Shown: positions 50,764 through 59,344, numbered from the stretch's first letter. The stretch is DNA of 64,000 bases from SZUA-35 sp964351995 (GCA_964351995.1 CAYGQE010000001.1:198273-262272); one strand, 5' to 3'. Notes: generated from the letters alone by a model not told the origin. Numbers and translations: made by a program.

Positions 50764-52419
50764 ATGAACACTGCGTCCAACGCTCAGCCATCCAACGCTC
50801 AGCTGTCGAACACCCTGCCGCTGACCTGGTCGCACTGGGTGCCGACCGACGAGCTCGCCGTCGAGGAGTTGACCGTCGGCGACATGCTTCGCTCCGCCGT
50901 GGCCGCAGCCCCCGACCGCATCGGCCTCATGGCCGGCGTGCACGACCCGGCCGAACGGCGCAAGTGGACATACACCGAACTGCTCGACGACGCCGAACGT
51001 TGCGCTCGGGCGCTGCTCGCCCGGTTCGAACCGGGCGAGCGGGTGGCGATCTGGGCCCCGAACGTCGCCGAGTGGGTGATCCTCGAGCTGGGTGCCGGCC
51101 TGGCCGGCGTCGTGCTGGTGACGGTCAACCCCGCGTTCCAGGCCCGTGAGGTGGCCTACGTGCTCACCCAGTCCAGGGCATCCGGTTGTTTCGTCCTGCC
51201 CGAGTTCCGCGGCAATCCCATGCTGGCCACCCTCGAATCGGTTCGCCCCGAACTGACCGAACTCCGTGAGGTCATCCGTCTCGACGAGTGGGACGACTTC
51301 ATGGCGTCGGCCCCCGACGACACCGAGCTGCCCGTCGTCACCCCCGACGATCCGGCCCAGATCCAATACACCTCCGGCACGACCGGCTTCCCCAAAGGCG
51401 CGTTGCTGCACCACCGCGGCATCTGCAACAACGGCAAACACACCGCGCTGCTGGCCGGCTCGGCCGAAGGAGTGGCCTTCCTCAACCCCATGCCGCTGTT
51501 CCACACCGGCGGCTGCGTGCTCGGCACCCTGGGCGCCCTGGCGCTGAACGCCACCCACATCCCGGTCCTGCTGTTCGACCCGGCCTTGGTGCTCGAGCTG
51601 ATCGAGTCCGAGCGGGTGGCCCACATGGGCGGCGTGCCCACCATGCTCGTGGCCCTCATGGAGCACCCCGACTTCGCCTCGCGCGACCTCTCATCGATGA
51701 CCACCGTCGTCTCCGGCGGCTCGACCGTGCCCGCGCCGTTGGTGGCCCGCATCGAGGAGACCCTCGGCGTCGACTTCGTCATCGTGTTCGGCCAGACCGA
51801 ATGCTCGCCCGTCGCCTCCATGACCCGGCCGTCGGACACCGCCGAGGACAAGGGCGGCACCATCGGGCTGGCCATGCCCCAGACCGAGATCAAGATCATC
51901 GACCCCGAGACCGGCGAGGTCGTCCCCATCGGTCAGGTCGGCGAGTATCTCACCCGCGGCTATCACGTGATGCACGGCTACTTCGAGATGCCCGACGCCA
52001 CCGCCGACGCCATCGACGCCGACGGGTGGCTCCACACCGGCGACCTGTGCGCGATGGACGCTCGGGGCTATTGCACGGTTGAGGGTCGCTTGAAAGACAT
52101 GATCATCCGCGGTGGCGAGAACATCTACCCCCGCGAACTCGAAGACCTGCTGTTCGCCAGGGACGACGTCGCCGAAGTGGCCGTCGTTGGCCTACCCGAC
52201 GACAAGTTCGGTGAAGTCGTCGGCGCCTTCATCCGCCCGGCACCGGGCAACGAGGTCGACAAGGCCGAGCTCTTCGCCCACCTTCGCGAGCACCTCGCGC
52301 CCCACAAGACACCGGCCCACTGGTTCGCTGTCGACGAGTTCCCCCTCACCGGCTCGGGCAAGATCCAGAAGTTCCAGCTGCGCGACGACTGGATCAAGGG
52401 CGAACACGCACCGTTGTGA
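50764..52419 (+). CDS. Fatty-acyl-CoA synthetase (AMP-dependent ligase)
   Basis: The ATG at 50764 is chosen; an in-frame GTG at 50728 is less likely. All adenylation motifs are present: P-loop YTSGTTGFPKGALLHH near residue 200, FGQTECSP near 340, the TGD motif as HTGDLCAMDARGY near 425, RLKDMIIRGGENIYP near 445, and the catalytic Lys in GSGKIQKFQLRD near 530. The enzyme activates a carboxylic acid, probably a medium or long fatty acid, to its CoA thioester. It could feed beta-oxidation. It is transcribed away from the MazEF-like module. Confidence 0.92.
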   Translation: MNTASNAQPSNAQLSNTLPLTWSHWVPTDELAVEELTVGDMLRSAVAAAPDRIGLMAGVHDPAERRKWTYTELLDDAERCARALLARFEPGERVAIWAPNVAEWVILELGAGLAGVVLVTVNPAFQAREVAYVLTQSRASGCFVLPEFRGNPMLATLESVRPELTELREVIRLDEWDDFMASAPDDTELPVVTPDDPAQIQYTSGTTGFPKGALLHHRGICNNGKHTALLAGSAEGVAFLNPMPLFHTGGCVLGTLGALALNATHIPVLLFDPALVLELIESERVAHMGGVPTMLVALMEHPDFASRDLSSMTTVVSGGSTVPAPLVARIEETLGVDFVIVFGQTECSPVASMTRPSDTAEDKGGTIGLAMPQTEIKIIDPETGEVVPIGQVGEYLTRGYHVMHGYFEMPDATADAIDADGWLHTGDLCAMDARGYCTVEGRLKDMIIRGGENIYPRELEDLLFARDDVAEVAVVGLPDDKFGEVVGAFIRPAPGNEVDKAELFAHLREHLAPHKTPAHWFAVDEFPLTGSGKIQKFQLRDDWIKGEHAPL

Positions 52420-52444
52420 AGCGAGCGCTGGAGACCGACCGAAC

Positions 52445-52840
52445 TCAGGAGGTCGCCGATTGTGTGATGACCACGGCGATGTCGGTGCCGCTGCCGCGGC
52501 GGATGAGCTTGGCCGCTGCGCCGACGAGCGTGATCATCGTGAACTGGATCCCGTACTTGTCCTTGATGCGCGCCTTGACCCGCTCGAAGTCGGCGCCGTC
52601 GACGACCACGGCGGTTCCCTGGACCTGGTCGGTTCCCGGCTTCAGCTTCCCTTTGGAGTCGCTGGGCTGGAGGACGACCCGCTCGTCGTTGCGGATGCGC
52701 TTCACCTTCCAACTCGACGAGGCGGTGGTGAACCCGACGGTGCCGTCGCCGAGGTCGGCGATCCACACCGGAACCGTCTTCCCTTCGCCACTGCGCTTGT
52801 AGGTGGTGAGGGCGACGTACTTCTCATCGGAAATGGACAT
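52445..52840 (-). CDS. PPOX-class flavin/F420-binding split-barrel protein
   Basis: The ATG at 52840 gives MSISDEKYVALTTYKRSG. The sequence follows the pyridoxamine-phosphate-oxidase-like split barrel: TVPVWIADLGDGTVGFTTASSSWKVKRIRND, VVLQPSD, TAVVVDGADFERVKARIKDKYG. The KVKRIRND stretch is typical of F420-dependent members in actinobacteria. The longer frame past 52840 runs through the gap and is not real. Substrate unknown. Confidence 0.82.
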   Translation of the reverse strand: MSISDEKYVALTTYKRSGEGKTVPVWIADLGDGTVGFTTASSSWKVKRIRNDERVVLQPSDSKGKLKPGTDQVQGTAVVVDGADFERVKARIKDKYGIQFTMITLVGAAAKLIRRGSGTDIAVVITQSATS

Positions 52841-52874
52841 GGCGCAGAGTCTGACACCGAGCGCGGCCGGCTGC

Positions 52875-53084
52875 TTGGTGTTGGTGGGTCGCAAGGCCAC
52901 ACTGCACCCATGACAGACGGCGCCACCGANNNNNNNNNNNNNNNNNNNNNNNNNNNNNNNNNNNNNNNNNNNNNNNNNNNNNNNNNNNNNNNNNNNNNNN
53001 NNNNNNNNNNNNNNNNNNNNNNNNNNNNNTTGGTGTTGGTGGGTCGCAAGGCCACACTGCACCCATGACAGACGGCGCCACCGA
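52875..53084. repeat. Scaffold gap: 100 N flanked by identical 55-bp sequences
   Basis: Positions 52930-53029 are exactly 100 N. The 55 bases before (52875-52929) and after (53030-53084) are identical and include the start region of the methyltransferase gene. This is what two contigs sharing a k-mer-length end look like when joined by a fixed-length gap. The real chromosome probably has one copy and no gap. Confidence 0.9.
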
Positions 53085-53757
53085 ACACGGCCACCACGGG
53101 CACAGCCATGAACACGGTCACCACAACGACCGTGGCGTGCGCGGGATGCTTCGTTACCTGCGGTGGCTCCCGCAGCTGTGGTCATCGGAGATCAACGACG
53201 GCGTCGTTGCACTCGTGGCGCCAGCGTCGGGCGAGCGCACGGTCGACATCGGGGCCGGTTTCGGGGCCGGTGCGTTTCCGGCTGCGGCAGCTGGGGCTCG
53301 CGTGCTGGCGGTCGAACCCACGCCGTTCCTGCGTCGGGCGCTCACCGTCCGTCGGGCACTCAGCCGTCACCGCAAGCTGATCGACGTCGTCGACGGGGCA
53401 GCCGAACAGATCCCCGCCGGTGACGGCTCGATCGATGCCGTGTGGGCGGTCAACACGATGCATCACTGGGTCGATGTCGACCGAGGTGTGGCCGAGATCG
53501 CCCGCGTCCTGCGGCCTGGTGGGCGAGTCGTGCTGGTCGACGAGAGCTTCACCGATCCCTCGCACCCCGACCACGAACGATTTGGGAGCGACCTCGGCTC
53601 CGAACAACATGGCCCCGAACACCACGGATTCACGATGGTCGAGGCGAATCACATGGCTGATCTGCTGCGAGCCGCTGGACTCGGTGATGTCGACACCTCG
53701 CTGGACCGCGTGGCCGGTCGGCCGGTGATTGCTCTGACCGCTTCCAAGCCGAGCTGA
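53065..53757 (+). CDS. SAM-dependent class I methyltransferase with His-rich N-terminus
   Basis: The first ~22 residues are extremely His-rich (EHGHHGHSHEHGHHND) and could bind metal. A Rossmann methyltransferase follows: motif I VDIGAGFGAGAFPAA near 60, VLAVEPTPF near 80, AVWAVNTMHHW near 128, LRPGGRVVLVDES near 148. The methyl acceptor is unknown. A second, incomplete copy of its first codons lies left of the N-run and is an assembly artefact. Confidence 0.85.
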   Translation: MTDGATEHGHHGHSHEHGHHNDRGVRGMLRYLRWLPQLWSSEINDGVVALVAPASGERTVDIGAGFGAGAFPAAAAGARVLAVEPTPFLRRALTVRRALSRHRKLIDVVDGAAEQIPAGDGSIDAVWAVNTMHHWVDVDRGVAEIARVLRPGGRVVLVDESFTDPSHPDHERFGSDLGSEQHGPEHHGFTMVEANHMADLLRAAGLGDVDTSLDRVAGRPVIALTASKPS

Positions 53758-53805
53758 CCGACGACGAGATCAGGTGATCGCGGCCATGGGCACGGCCGAC
53801 AAGGC

Positions 53806-54081
53806 TCAGATTGCTGGACGGGTGGCGAGCAGGCCTTCGGCGCCGTCGGCTCCGGTCTGTTCGGAGTGGATGGTGCCGGCGGGAACGACGCACCAGTCGC
53901 CCGGGCCGAGCACGTCCACCCCATCGGGGTAGGCGAGCCGGAGCTCGCCTGAGCCGATCCGCACCATGGCGTCGAAGTCGTGGGAGTGCATCTCGGGCGC
54001 GTCGTGCGCTGGATACTGCTTGGGTGCGGGCTCGTTCCAGCCCTCGTCGCTACACCGCTGTCGGAAGCCGAGCTCGTCCAC
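53806..54081 (-). CDS. Small single-domain cupin
   Basis: This 91-residue protein has both cupin motifs: MHSHDFDAMVRIGSGELRL with two His and a Glu, and GPGDWCVVPAGTIHSEQ with the second-motif His. It should be a small metal-binding beta-barrel, often an enzyme or sugar/metabolite sensor. It is convergent with the methyltransferase gene, and no partner is evident. Confidence 0.75.
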   Translation of the reverse strand: MDELGFRQRCSDEGWNEPAPKQYPAHDAPEMHSHDFDAMVRIGSGELRLAYPDGVDVLGPGDWCVVPAGTIHSEQTGADGAEGLLATRPAI

Positions 54082-54250
54082 GAGCGGCGACGCTAGCTCA
54101 CCGAGCCGAGCGTGGGAACCACCATCGCGGGCCCTTGATGTGGGCGTAGCGGACCACGACTCGACGTGACTGTCACACCCCTTGGTTCATGATCTTCCTC
54201 GTCTCGCCGCCCGACATCCGGGTGGCCCTGGAACCCGAGGAGGTCGTGAC

Positions 54251-54895
54251 ATGGAAGCAAAACGCCGTGCATTGTTGGAGGAGGTGATGCGTCGATTGAT
54301 CGTTGGTGAGCTCGAGATGGTGTGGGCTCTGTCCACCGAGTTCGGGGAGGACCTCGCCCGGGTCATCAAGCGCCACCTCCACTCGATGGGTCGGGGCGAG
54401 GTCGCGGCCGAGGAGGGTCGCCTCGAAGGCCTTGTCATCGATGTCGCACTGTGGTTCTTGGACCATGGCTCGGCCTATGACCCCTCGGCTTCGTTGCCGT
54501 GGGTGTGGGCCGACAAGGCGATTTGGTCGTTGGTGTCTGATGAGGTCGGGCATCGTTCGGTCGAGTTCGAGCCGGCACTGGCCCAACAGGTAGCGCCGTC
54601 GTTGGAACCAGCGGTTGTCGAGCTCCGGTCCTTGGCCGAGTCCGAACCAACGGTGGCGTTGCTGATCGAGGCGGTCGAGATCGTCGGCTCCGAGCGTGAC
54701 GCCAAGGTGCATCTCGAATATCGAGTGCAGTGGGCGCTCGGTGACCCGTCGCCATCACATACCGTTGCTGGCATGGCTGGCCTGGAAGCGGCGAACGTTC
54801 GCCAGATCGACACCCGGATGCGCAAGAAAGTGGTTCGCCTGGCGAGCACCGACGAGCGTTTCGGTCCGCTGAAGGAGCTGGCATGGCTGAAGTGA
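54251..54895 (+). CDS. Sigma-70-like (ECF-like) protein, divergent
   Basis: Start ATG 54251 (MEAKRRALLEEVMRRL). The first half resembles sigma region 2: LVIDVALWFLDHGSAYDPSASLPWVWADKAIWSLVSDEVGHRS. The end resembles region 4: HTVAGMAGLEAANVRQIDTRMRKKV. Neither is a strong match, so it may be an ECF relative or another two-domain DNA-binding protein. A frame begins across its stop (ATGGCTGAAGTGA) but is not convincing. The downstream gene is a decayed HTH-nucleotidyltransferase. Confidence 0.4.
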   Translation: MEAKRRALLEEVMRRLIVGELEMVWALSTEFGEDLARVIKRHLHSMGRGEVAAEEGRLEGLVIDVALWFLDHGSAYDPSASLPWVWADKAIWSLVSDEVGHRSVEFEPALAQQVAPSLEPAVVELRSLAESEPTVALLIEAVEIVGSERDAKVHLEYRVQWALGDPSPSHTVAGMAGLEAANVRQIDTRMRKKVVRLASTDERFGPLKELAWLK

Positions 54896-55069
54896 CCACC
54901 CCCACTGGATGTCACGAGGTCGGCACGACAGACGAGTCCCGTCGCCTCCTGCTCGAGCAGTTCGCGGAGCGTCTGCAACGTCGCTGGGTTCGCAACCCTG
55001 ACGTTGTCGCCGTTGTGTCTGCTGCTCGAGCAGAAGCGTTCCTCGAGGACGCAGAAGGCGCCGGTCAAC

Positions 55070-55458
55070 ATGCAATTCGATCGCCCGTTCCTCGCGCTGA
55101 CACCGACGGTGGACGGTGATGTCTTGCAGGTCTTGTCCGGCGCAGAAGCTTCCTTCACCCCTGGTGAGGTACAGAGGCTGCTCGGCCGGCACTCGATCGC
55201 TGGTGTTCGCCTGACGCTCAAGCGTCTGACCGAACAGGGCATTGTCCTCGCCGCCCCTGCTGGTCGGGCAGTCATGTACCGGCTGAACCGGGACCACGTT
55301 CTTGCGAGCGCCATCATCGAGATGTCGCAAGCGAAGGCGATTGCCAAATCCTTGAGTTGTCCGAGGCCGATCTCGGCAGTCGCCCGGCCGTGGTGAAGGA
55401 CATCGCAGAATTCGGGATTCAACTCGCAGGGCCGGCCCGATTCCTGAGGGTCAGCTGA
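55070..55458 (+). pseudogene. Winged-HTH nucleotidyltransferase gene with internal deletion
   Basis: From ATG 55070 the frame gives a winged helix (FTPGEVQRLLGRHSIAGVR, LTLKRLTEQGIV, GRAVMYRLNRDHVLASAI). This is the standard N-terminus of a family whose members carry a nucleotidyltransferase domain next. That domain (GS..SDxD) is absent. Shortly after QAKAIAKS the frame drifts to a stop at 55396. Another frame, from ~55348, reads ILELSEADLGSRPAVVKDIAEFGIQLAGP to a stop at 55456-55458, which resembles the family's C-terminal tail. The catalytic middle appears deleted. Confidence 0.6.
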
Positions 55459-55713
55459 TCGGCCTATCGCTTCGACGCATGGCTCGGACCGGCAACAGTC
55501 ACCGACGGCTTCGAAGCCTGGCCCATCGACCCCCGAGCGGACCACGACCAGCCCAACCCTCCAACGCTGCAGCGACCGGATGCCACGCACTACCTGGTGT
55601 TGTTGCCGACCGAGTCGTCACGATTCCGGTCACTGAGGGCCTACTGGCCGAAGCAGCGAGGGACGCCGATTTCTGAGCGAGCCACCGTAGGGCGGCACCG
55701 ACACACGAAGCCG
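55459..55713 (+). other. Gene-poor gap with a possible coding remnant
   Basis: One plus frame after 55461 (RFDAWLGPATVTDGFEAWP, then THYLVLLPTESSRFRSLRAYW, to a stop near 55675) has coding-like base use. It has no start, site or recognised family. It may be the remainder of the partner gene of the broken nucleotidyltransferase. Confidence 0.25.
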
Positions 55714-56409
55714 TCAGGTGTGGTCGACGAAGGCCCCGATGCTGACAGCCAGCTCGGTGACGAGCTCGAAGCCATCTCTGGTGTCCAAGGGTCGCGAATT
55801 GATCACTGTCAGATCGCTTCCGCTGAGGCCAGCCGGTAGGTCATAGAGCGCAACCACTTCGGTCTGCTCGCCAACGAGCAGCGTTTGGAGCAATGGTGGG
55901 GTTGCCGCCAGTGCCAGCTCCACCACGCGGGACTGCCAGCCGATGCCGACAGTTGGTTGGCCGCCGATGGACGTGCCGAGAAAAAGATCGGCCCACGCTC
56001 GGGTGCCCCGGTAGTGCTCGGGCGAGGTCGACACCAGCTGATCGCGGCCGATGCCATGGCGAGCAAGCTCGGCATCAGAAAGATCGACCACTCGGACGTC
56101 GACATCGAATCGCATCTGTCGCAGCACTCGCCCGGTGAGGTCGGCTCGACCCACCCGCTTCGCTCGTTGGCCCCACACGTTGTGGAAGACGGTTTCGAGC
56201 ATGGCGGCGACCGGGTGGCGGGCTGCATACAGCACACGCACGGGAGCCCCGTCAGCATCGAAGAGCGGCGAGAAACGAGCGGCACCCTTCCCGGATGAGT
56301 TGAACACTTCTGCGGCGAACGAGTGATGCGTGACGTTCCACCACGTAGATCCGGCGGGCAACACCCGGCTCTTCAAGCCACGAGGGCGAACGGGTGTGGG
56401 GACGATCAA
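55714..56409 (-). CDS. RES-domain toxin
   Basis: The TTG start overlaps the antitoxin stop by four bases (TTGA). This 231-residue RES domain has the family's Arg, Glu and Ser positions in GAARFSPLFDADGAPVRVLYAA, AAMLETVFHNV and a later Ser/Tyr segment (STSPEHYRGTRAWADLF). Studied RES toxins (MbcT and relatives) destroy NAD+. Together with the upstream gene it forms an intact RES-Xre module. It is transcribed towards the decayed region. Confidence 0.85.
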   Translation of the reverse strand: MIVPTPVRPRGLKSRVLPAGSTWWNVTHHSFAAEVFNSSGKGAARFSPLFDADGAPVRVLYAARHPVAAMLETVFHNVWGQRAKRVGRADLTGRVLRQMRFDVDVRVVDLSDAELARHGIGRDQLVSTSPEHYRGTRAWADLFLGTSIGGQPTVGIGWQSRVVELALAATPPLLQTLLVGEQTEVVALYDLPAGLSGSDLTVINSRPLDTRDGFELVTELAVSIGAFVDHT

Positions 56410-57053
56410 GGCTGCGCTTGCGCCACACGCCGCATGGCAGCTTGCAGCACTCGGTCAGGATCAACTTCGATCACATCCGACGGCACCTCACCAGAGAGCA
56501 ACGCAGATGGGCCGTCGATCCATGCCCACTTGCCCCAATCCGACGACTCGATCTCGTTCAGCTCGGCCAGCACTGCGGTCCACGCCTCGATTGGGTCGAA
56601 CGCAGAGTCGAGCAAGCTCGCCGGCACCAGGACTCGCCCATCGACCTTGACGGTGAACAGTCGGCCAGCCTTCACGTGACGCTCCAACCACTTCTGCGCC
56701 GTGCCTCGTTTCATGCCACCGCCAGCGGCGATGTCGTCGACGGTGAAGGCGCCGCGGTTGACCAGGCTTTGACGGAACTGACGGACTCGGGTGGCGTTGG
56801 TGACCGCGGCCTCGGTGCTGGGCATTGGCAAGGGCACCGAGGCGATGGCCTCGATCAAGGACGTGCGAGCCGAATCCTCGACCGAAAAGTGAAGCGCCGA
56901 GAGCTTTGCGCCGCCTGGCAAGCCGGCCAAGGCCTGAGCTGCGGCATACACCTGCTGCCGAAAGGCCTGTGCGTCTTCGCCCCGAAGCAAGGTGGTCGTT
57001 TGCTGCCCGCCGTCTTCGCTTGTCGTTGTCACCTCGACTGTCACGTCAGACAT
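56406..57053 (-). CDS. RES-associated antitoxin (Xre/MbcA-like)
   Basis: Start ATG 57053 (MSDVTVEVTTTSEDGG); an ATG at 57077 is in frame but upstream of the predicted -10. The middle has an HTH-like region (FTVDDIAAGGGMKRGTAQKWLERHVKAG). The C-terminus (DWGKWAWIDGPSALLSGEVPSDVIEVDP) fits the DUF2384-type toxin-binding domain that plugs the RES active site. At 215 residues it is longer than typical MbcA because of an acidic N-terminal extension. Confidence 0.75.
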   Translation of the reverse strand: MSDVTVEVTTTSEDGGQQTTTLLRGEDAQAFRQQVYAAAQALAGLPGGAKLSALHFSVEDSARTSLIEAIASVPLPMPSTEAAVTNATRVRQFRQSLVNRGAFTVDDIAAGGGMKRGTAQKWLERHVKAGRLFTVKVDGRVLVPASLLDSAFDPIEAWTAVLAELNEIESSDWGKWAWIDGPSALLSGEVPSDVIEVDPDRVLQAAMRRVAQAQP

Positions 57054-57061
57054 GTCCAAAG

Positions 57062-57067
57062 TGTATA
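57062..57067 (-). promoter_or_regulatory. -10 element of the RES module
   Basis: Minus-strand TATACA lies eight bases before the ATG at 57053, suggesting a near-leaderless transcript. TTATGT 17 bases further upstream is a weak -35. Confidence 0.35.
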
Positions 57068-57207
57068 TCCTTTTCATGTGTTGTACATAACAGACACGTG
57101 AGTCGATCGAGGGAACGCGACCGTGACGGGGGACAACGTGTCGAGCCAGCGCGGTCGGCCATGTCGTCGGGTCGCTACCAGCACGGCGCAACCGGTTCTG
57201 CAACACT

Positions 57208-57470
57208 TCAGGAATAACCCCGATCGAACGGCTCGACGCGGCTGTCGCCGACTTCGTGCGGGCCGGCGAACCGATCGGCATCACGATACCGCCGGCCGAG
57301 CCGGAGCAGATCGAAGCGCTCGCCGGAGTCGCCTCTGCGATTGCCCCGCTCCGACTTCCGCCCGACATCGAGCATTTCTACCGAACGTGGTCGATCACGT
57401 CGGCCGGCCCCGTGGTTCGGCCCCGCACTCTGCGACGTGCGCTTCGCCCTCGACTCCTGGCAGGGGCGGG
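57208..57470 (+). pseudogene. Decayed gene, possibly SMI1/KNR4-like
   Basis: The plus frame reads TPIERLDAAVADFVRAGEP then IEALAGVASAIAPLRLPPDIEHFYRTW. The pattern LPPDIEHFYRTW recalls SMI1/KNR4 immunity-type domains. Third positions are almost all G/C, a coding signature. Near 57412 the coding-like frame shifts by one base and continues APWFGPALCDVRFALDSWQGRV up to the end of the minus-strand gene at 57471. No start is evident. It is read as a truncated, frameshifted remnant. Confidence 0.4.
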
Positions 57471-58883
57471 TCAGCCCCAGCAGTCTTCGCTGCCCCGCTC
57501 GCTCGACACGGTGTTGATACCCAGATCGAGCCGGCCGGCGCTGTCGGTCACGACCAGTTCGCCGGTCGAGATGTAGTCGAAACCGGGGCTCGGGGCGGGC
57601 AGCGTCCCGTCGGTGGCGAGGCTGCCGATGGCGTTCACGGCTTCTTCGGCGATCCGGCCCGGGTAGAGCTGGGTGGATGCAACGAGTCGTTGAGCACCGC
57701 CACCAAGATCGCCGAACCACTGGAACACACCCGAGCAGCTGCCGCCGACCGAGGCGATGAGCACCGGGTCGACGGGGGAGCCGTCCGCATCGACGGCCGG
57801 TGCTCGTCCGGCGGCGTCGAGCGCCTCGATGGCGCCGCTTCCGATCGCCTCGTTGGCGGAGTAGACCACATCGAGGTTGGGATGATCGGCAAGGCAACGA
57901 GCCATTGCCTCCCGGCCGCCCTCGGTCGTGCCACCGGTCGCTTCACGGCAGACGATCTCGTAACTACCGGAGATGGTGAACGAGGTGTACTCGCTGGCGT
58001 CGTCTGCAGCCAACGCACCGGACGGATCGATGTTCTCGGCTCCGCAGCCTCGGACAACGCCGCATGGCCAGAGGACCCCGAAGCCGTTCAGGAAACCCTG
58101 CACCCGTCGAGTGTCGATGCTCGATTCCCCGGGCGCTCCGATCTCGAGCAGCGCGATCTGCACATCGCCATCGGCAGCGCCGCCGGCCCACGCACCGACC
58201 TGTTGGCCGGCGGTGTAGTCGTCGAAACCGATCACGAGATCGATGGCGTCGGACTGTTGGGTCGTCGAACCGAGCGCAAGCGAGACGATGCCTGCGTCAC
58301 TGGCGGGGAGAAGTGCGTCTGCGCTGGCATCACCGAGACCGGCGACCAGTACCGCTCCGGCACCGTCATCCACTGCGGCCTGAACCGCAGCCGATGCTCC
58401 TGCGGCATCGCCGACCGGAACCGGGCTCACGATGAGGTCGAAGTCTTCGGTCGCCGAGCGGCTCTCCAACTCGGCCACGATCGACGCATCGAACGGGTCG
58501 AGCGTTTCCGGCACGATCAAGCTGACACGGAACGCCGCTGCGACCGGTGTGGATGTCGTGGTCTCCAGCGCCGTGGTCGGAGGTGTGGTCGGCGCGATGT
58601 CGATCGGAGCGCTGTCGTCGTCGGACCGTGCCTGCAATGCCACGAACCCCACGACGACCAGGAGCGCCGCAGCAGCGAGCGCAAGCCCTCGGTTCCTTCG
58701 TTCCGTTCCGTTCCTGTTGGTGTCGAGCACTCGAATCTCCTCTGTTTCGTTGTCGATGACGAGGTCGAGCGGCTGACCCGGCTGACCTCGGTTTGCCGTG
58801 ATGGCGTCGATGTCGATCGCTGTCTGCTGGGCGTCGACGGCAGCGAACATCGTTCGCAGTTGGTCCTCGATGGGCTTGCTCAT
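57471..58883 (-). CDS. Membrane-anchored periplasmic-binding-like protein, probable partner (anti-sigma) of the ECF factor
   Basis: The ATG at 58883 overlaps the sigma gene stop (ATGA). A ~60-residue cytosolic N-terminus (KPIEDQLRTMFAAVDAQQ..., typical of short sigma-binding segments) precedes one membrane helix (GLALAAAALLVVVGFVAL). A Thr-rich spacer leads to a type 1 periplasmic-binding domain: FRVSLIVPETLDPFDASIV, AAVDDGAGAVLVAGLGD, VIGFDDYTAGQQVGAW, DTRRVQGFLNGFG, PNLDVVYSANEAIGSGA, PGRIAEEAVNAIGS. It resembles sugar/nucleoside-binding proteins of the Peripla_BP_4 kind. An extracellular ligand probably controls sigma release. Confidence 0.75.
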   Translation of the reverse strand: MSKPIEDQLRTMFAAVDAQQTAIDIDAITANRGQPGQPLDLVIDNETEEIRVLDTNRNGTERRNRGLALAAAALLVVVGFVALQARSDDDSAPIDIAPTTPPTTALETTTSTPVAAAFRVSLIVPETLDPFDASIVAELESRSATEDFDLIVSPVPVGDAAGASAAVQAAVDDGAGAVLVAGLGDASADALLPASDAGIVSLALGSTTQQSDAIDLVIGFDDYTAGQQVGAWAGGAADGDVQIALLEIGAPGESSIDTRRVQGFLNGFGVLWPCGVVRGCGAENIDPSGALAADDASEYTSFTISGSYEIVCREATGGTTEGGREAMARCLADHPNLDVVYSANEAIGSGAIEALDAAGRAPAVDADGSPVDPVLIASVGGSCSGVFQWFGDLGGGAQRLVASTQLYPGRIAEEAVNAIGSLATDGTLPAPSPGFDYISTGELVVTDSAGRLDLGINTVSSERGSEDCWG

Positions 58884-59344
58884 GCCGTCACCCCCAGGCT
58901 TCGACGCAACTTGCTCATTCCTCGTTCGGCATGGTTCTGAACGGTCGTCTTCTTGATCCCGAGCAACTCGGCAACCTCGGACATCGACCACCCGTAGCCA
59001 TGCAGGAGCGTCACGGCGATTCGTTGGTTATCGGGAAGCTGAGCGACCGCTCGGGGCAGGCCGGGCTCGATGTCGGGGAGCGATGCCTCGACGGCGTCGA
59101 GGAAGACGGGCTCCCGCTTCTTGGTCGTTCGTCTGGCCATGTTCCGGCCGATGCCGTAGACGTAGCCGATGGGGTTCTCCATGCTGGAGATCTGGTCCCA
59201 TCGCTCCCAGGCAACACCGAGTGCGTCGGCTGTGGCATCGCACCCCGCTTGTGTCCCGAAGGTCGCGGTGAGCGATTGCCGCAGTCTCGGTTCGGCATCG
59301 GTGGCCCAGGCAATGAACATGGCCGTTGCTGTGGTGCTCTCCAT
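58880..59344 (-). CDS. ECF (sigma-70 family) RNA polymerase sigma factor
   Basis: This 154-residue protein has region 2 (ATADALGVAWERWDQI, NPIGYVYGIGRNMARR) and a clear region 4 (LPDNQRIAVTLLHGYGWSM, SEVAELLGIKKTTVQNHAERGMSKLRRSLG). A GAGAGGGGGG site precedes the ATG. It is coupled by ATGA overlap to the membrane sensor gene. It probably directs RNA polymerase to its own promoter and a small regulon when the sensor binds or loses its ligand. A 7-bp inverted repeat (CTCTCAG/CTGAGAG, 59369-59394) lies just upstream. Confidence 0.88.
   Translation of the reverse strand: MESTTATAMFIAWATDAEPRLRQSLTATFGTQAGCDATADALGVAWERWDQISSMENPIGYVYGIGRNMARRTTKKREPVFLDAVEASLPDIEPGLPRAVAQLPDNQRIAVTLLHGYGWSMSEVAELLGIKKTTVQNHAERGMSKLRRSLGVTA

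Noticed and set aside
52445..53185. Frames running through the N-run
   Set aside because: Translation across unknown bases is meaningless; the real genes start at 52840 (minus) and 53065 (plus).
54883..55119. Small plus-strand frame overlapping the stop of the sigma-like gene
   Set aside because: The ATGGCTGAAGTGA overlap is suggestive, but the frame has no ribosome-binding site, no recognisable fold, and overlaps the HTH gene.
57123..58940. Plus-strand open frame of about 605 codons
   Set aside because: It is the antisense of the binding-protein and sigma genes, has no family resemblance, and its codon bias is that of a shadow frame in GC-rich DNA.
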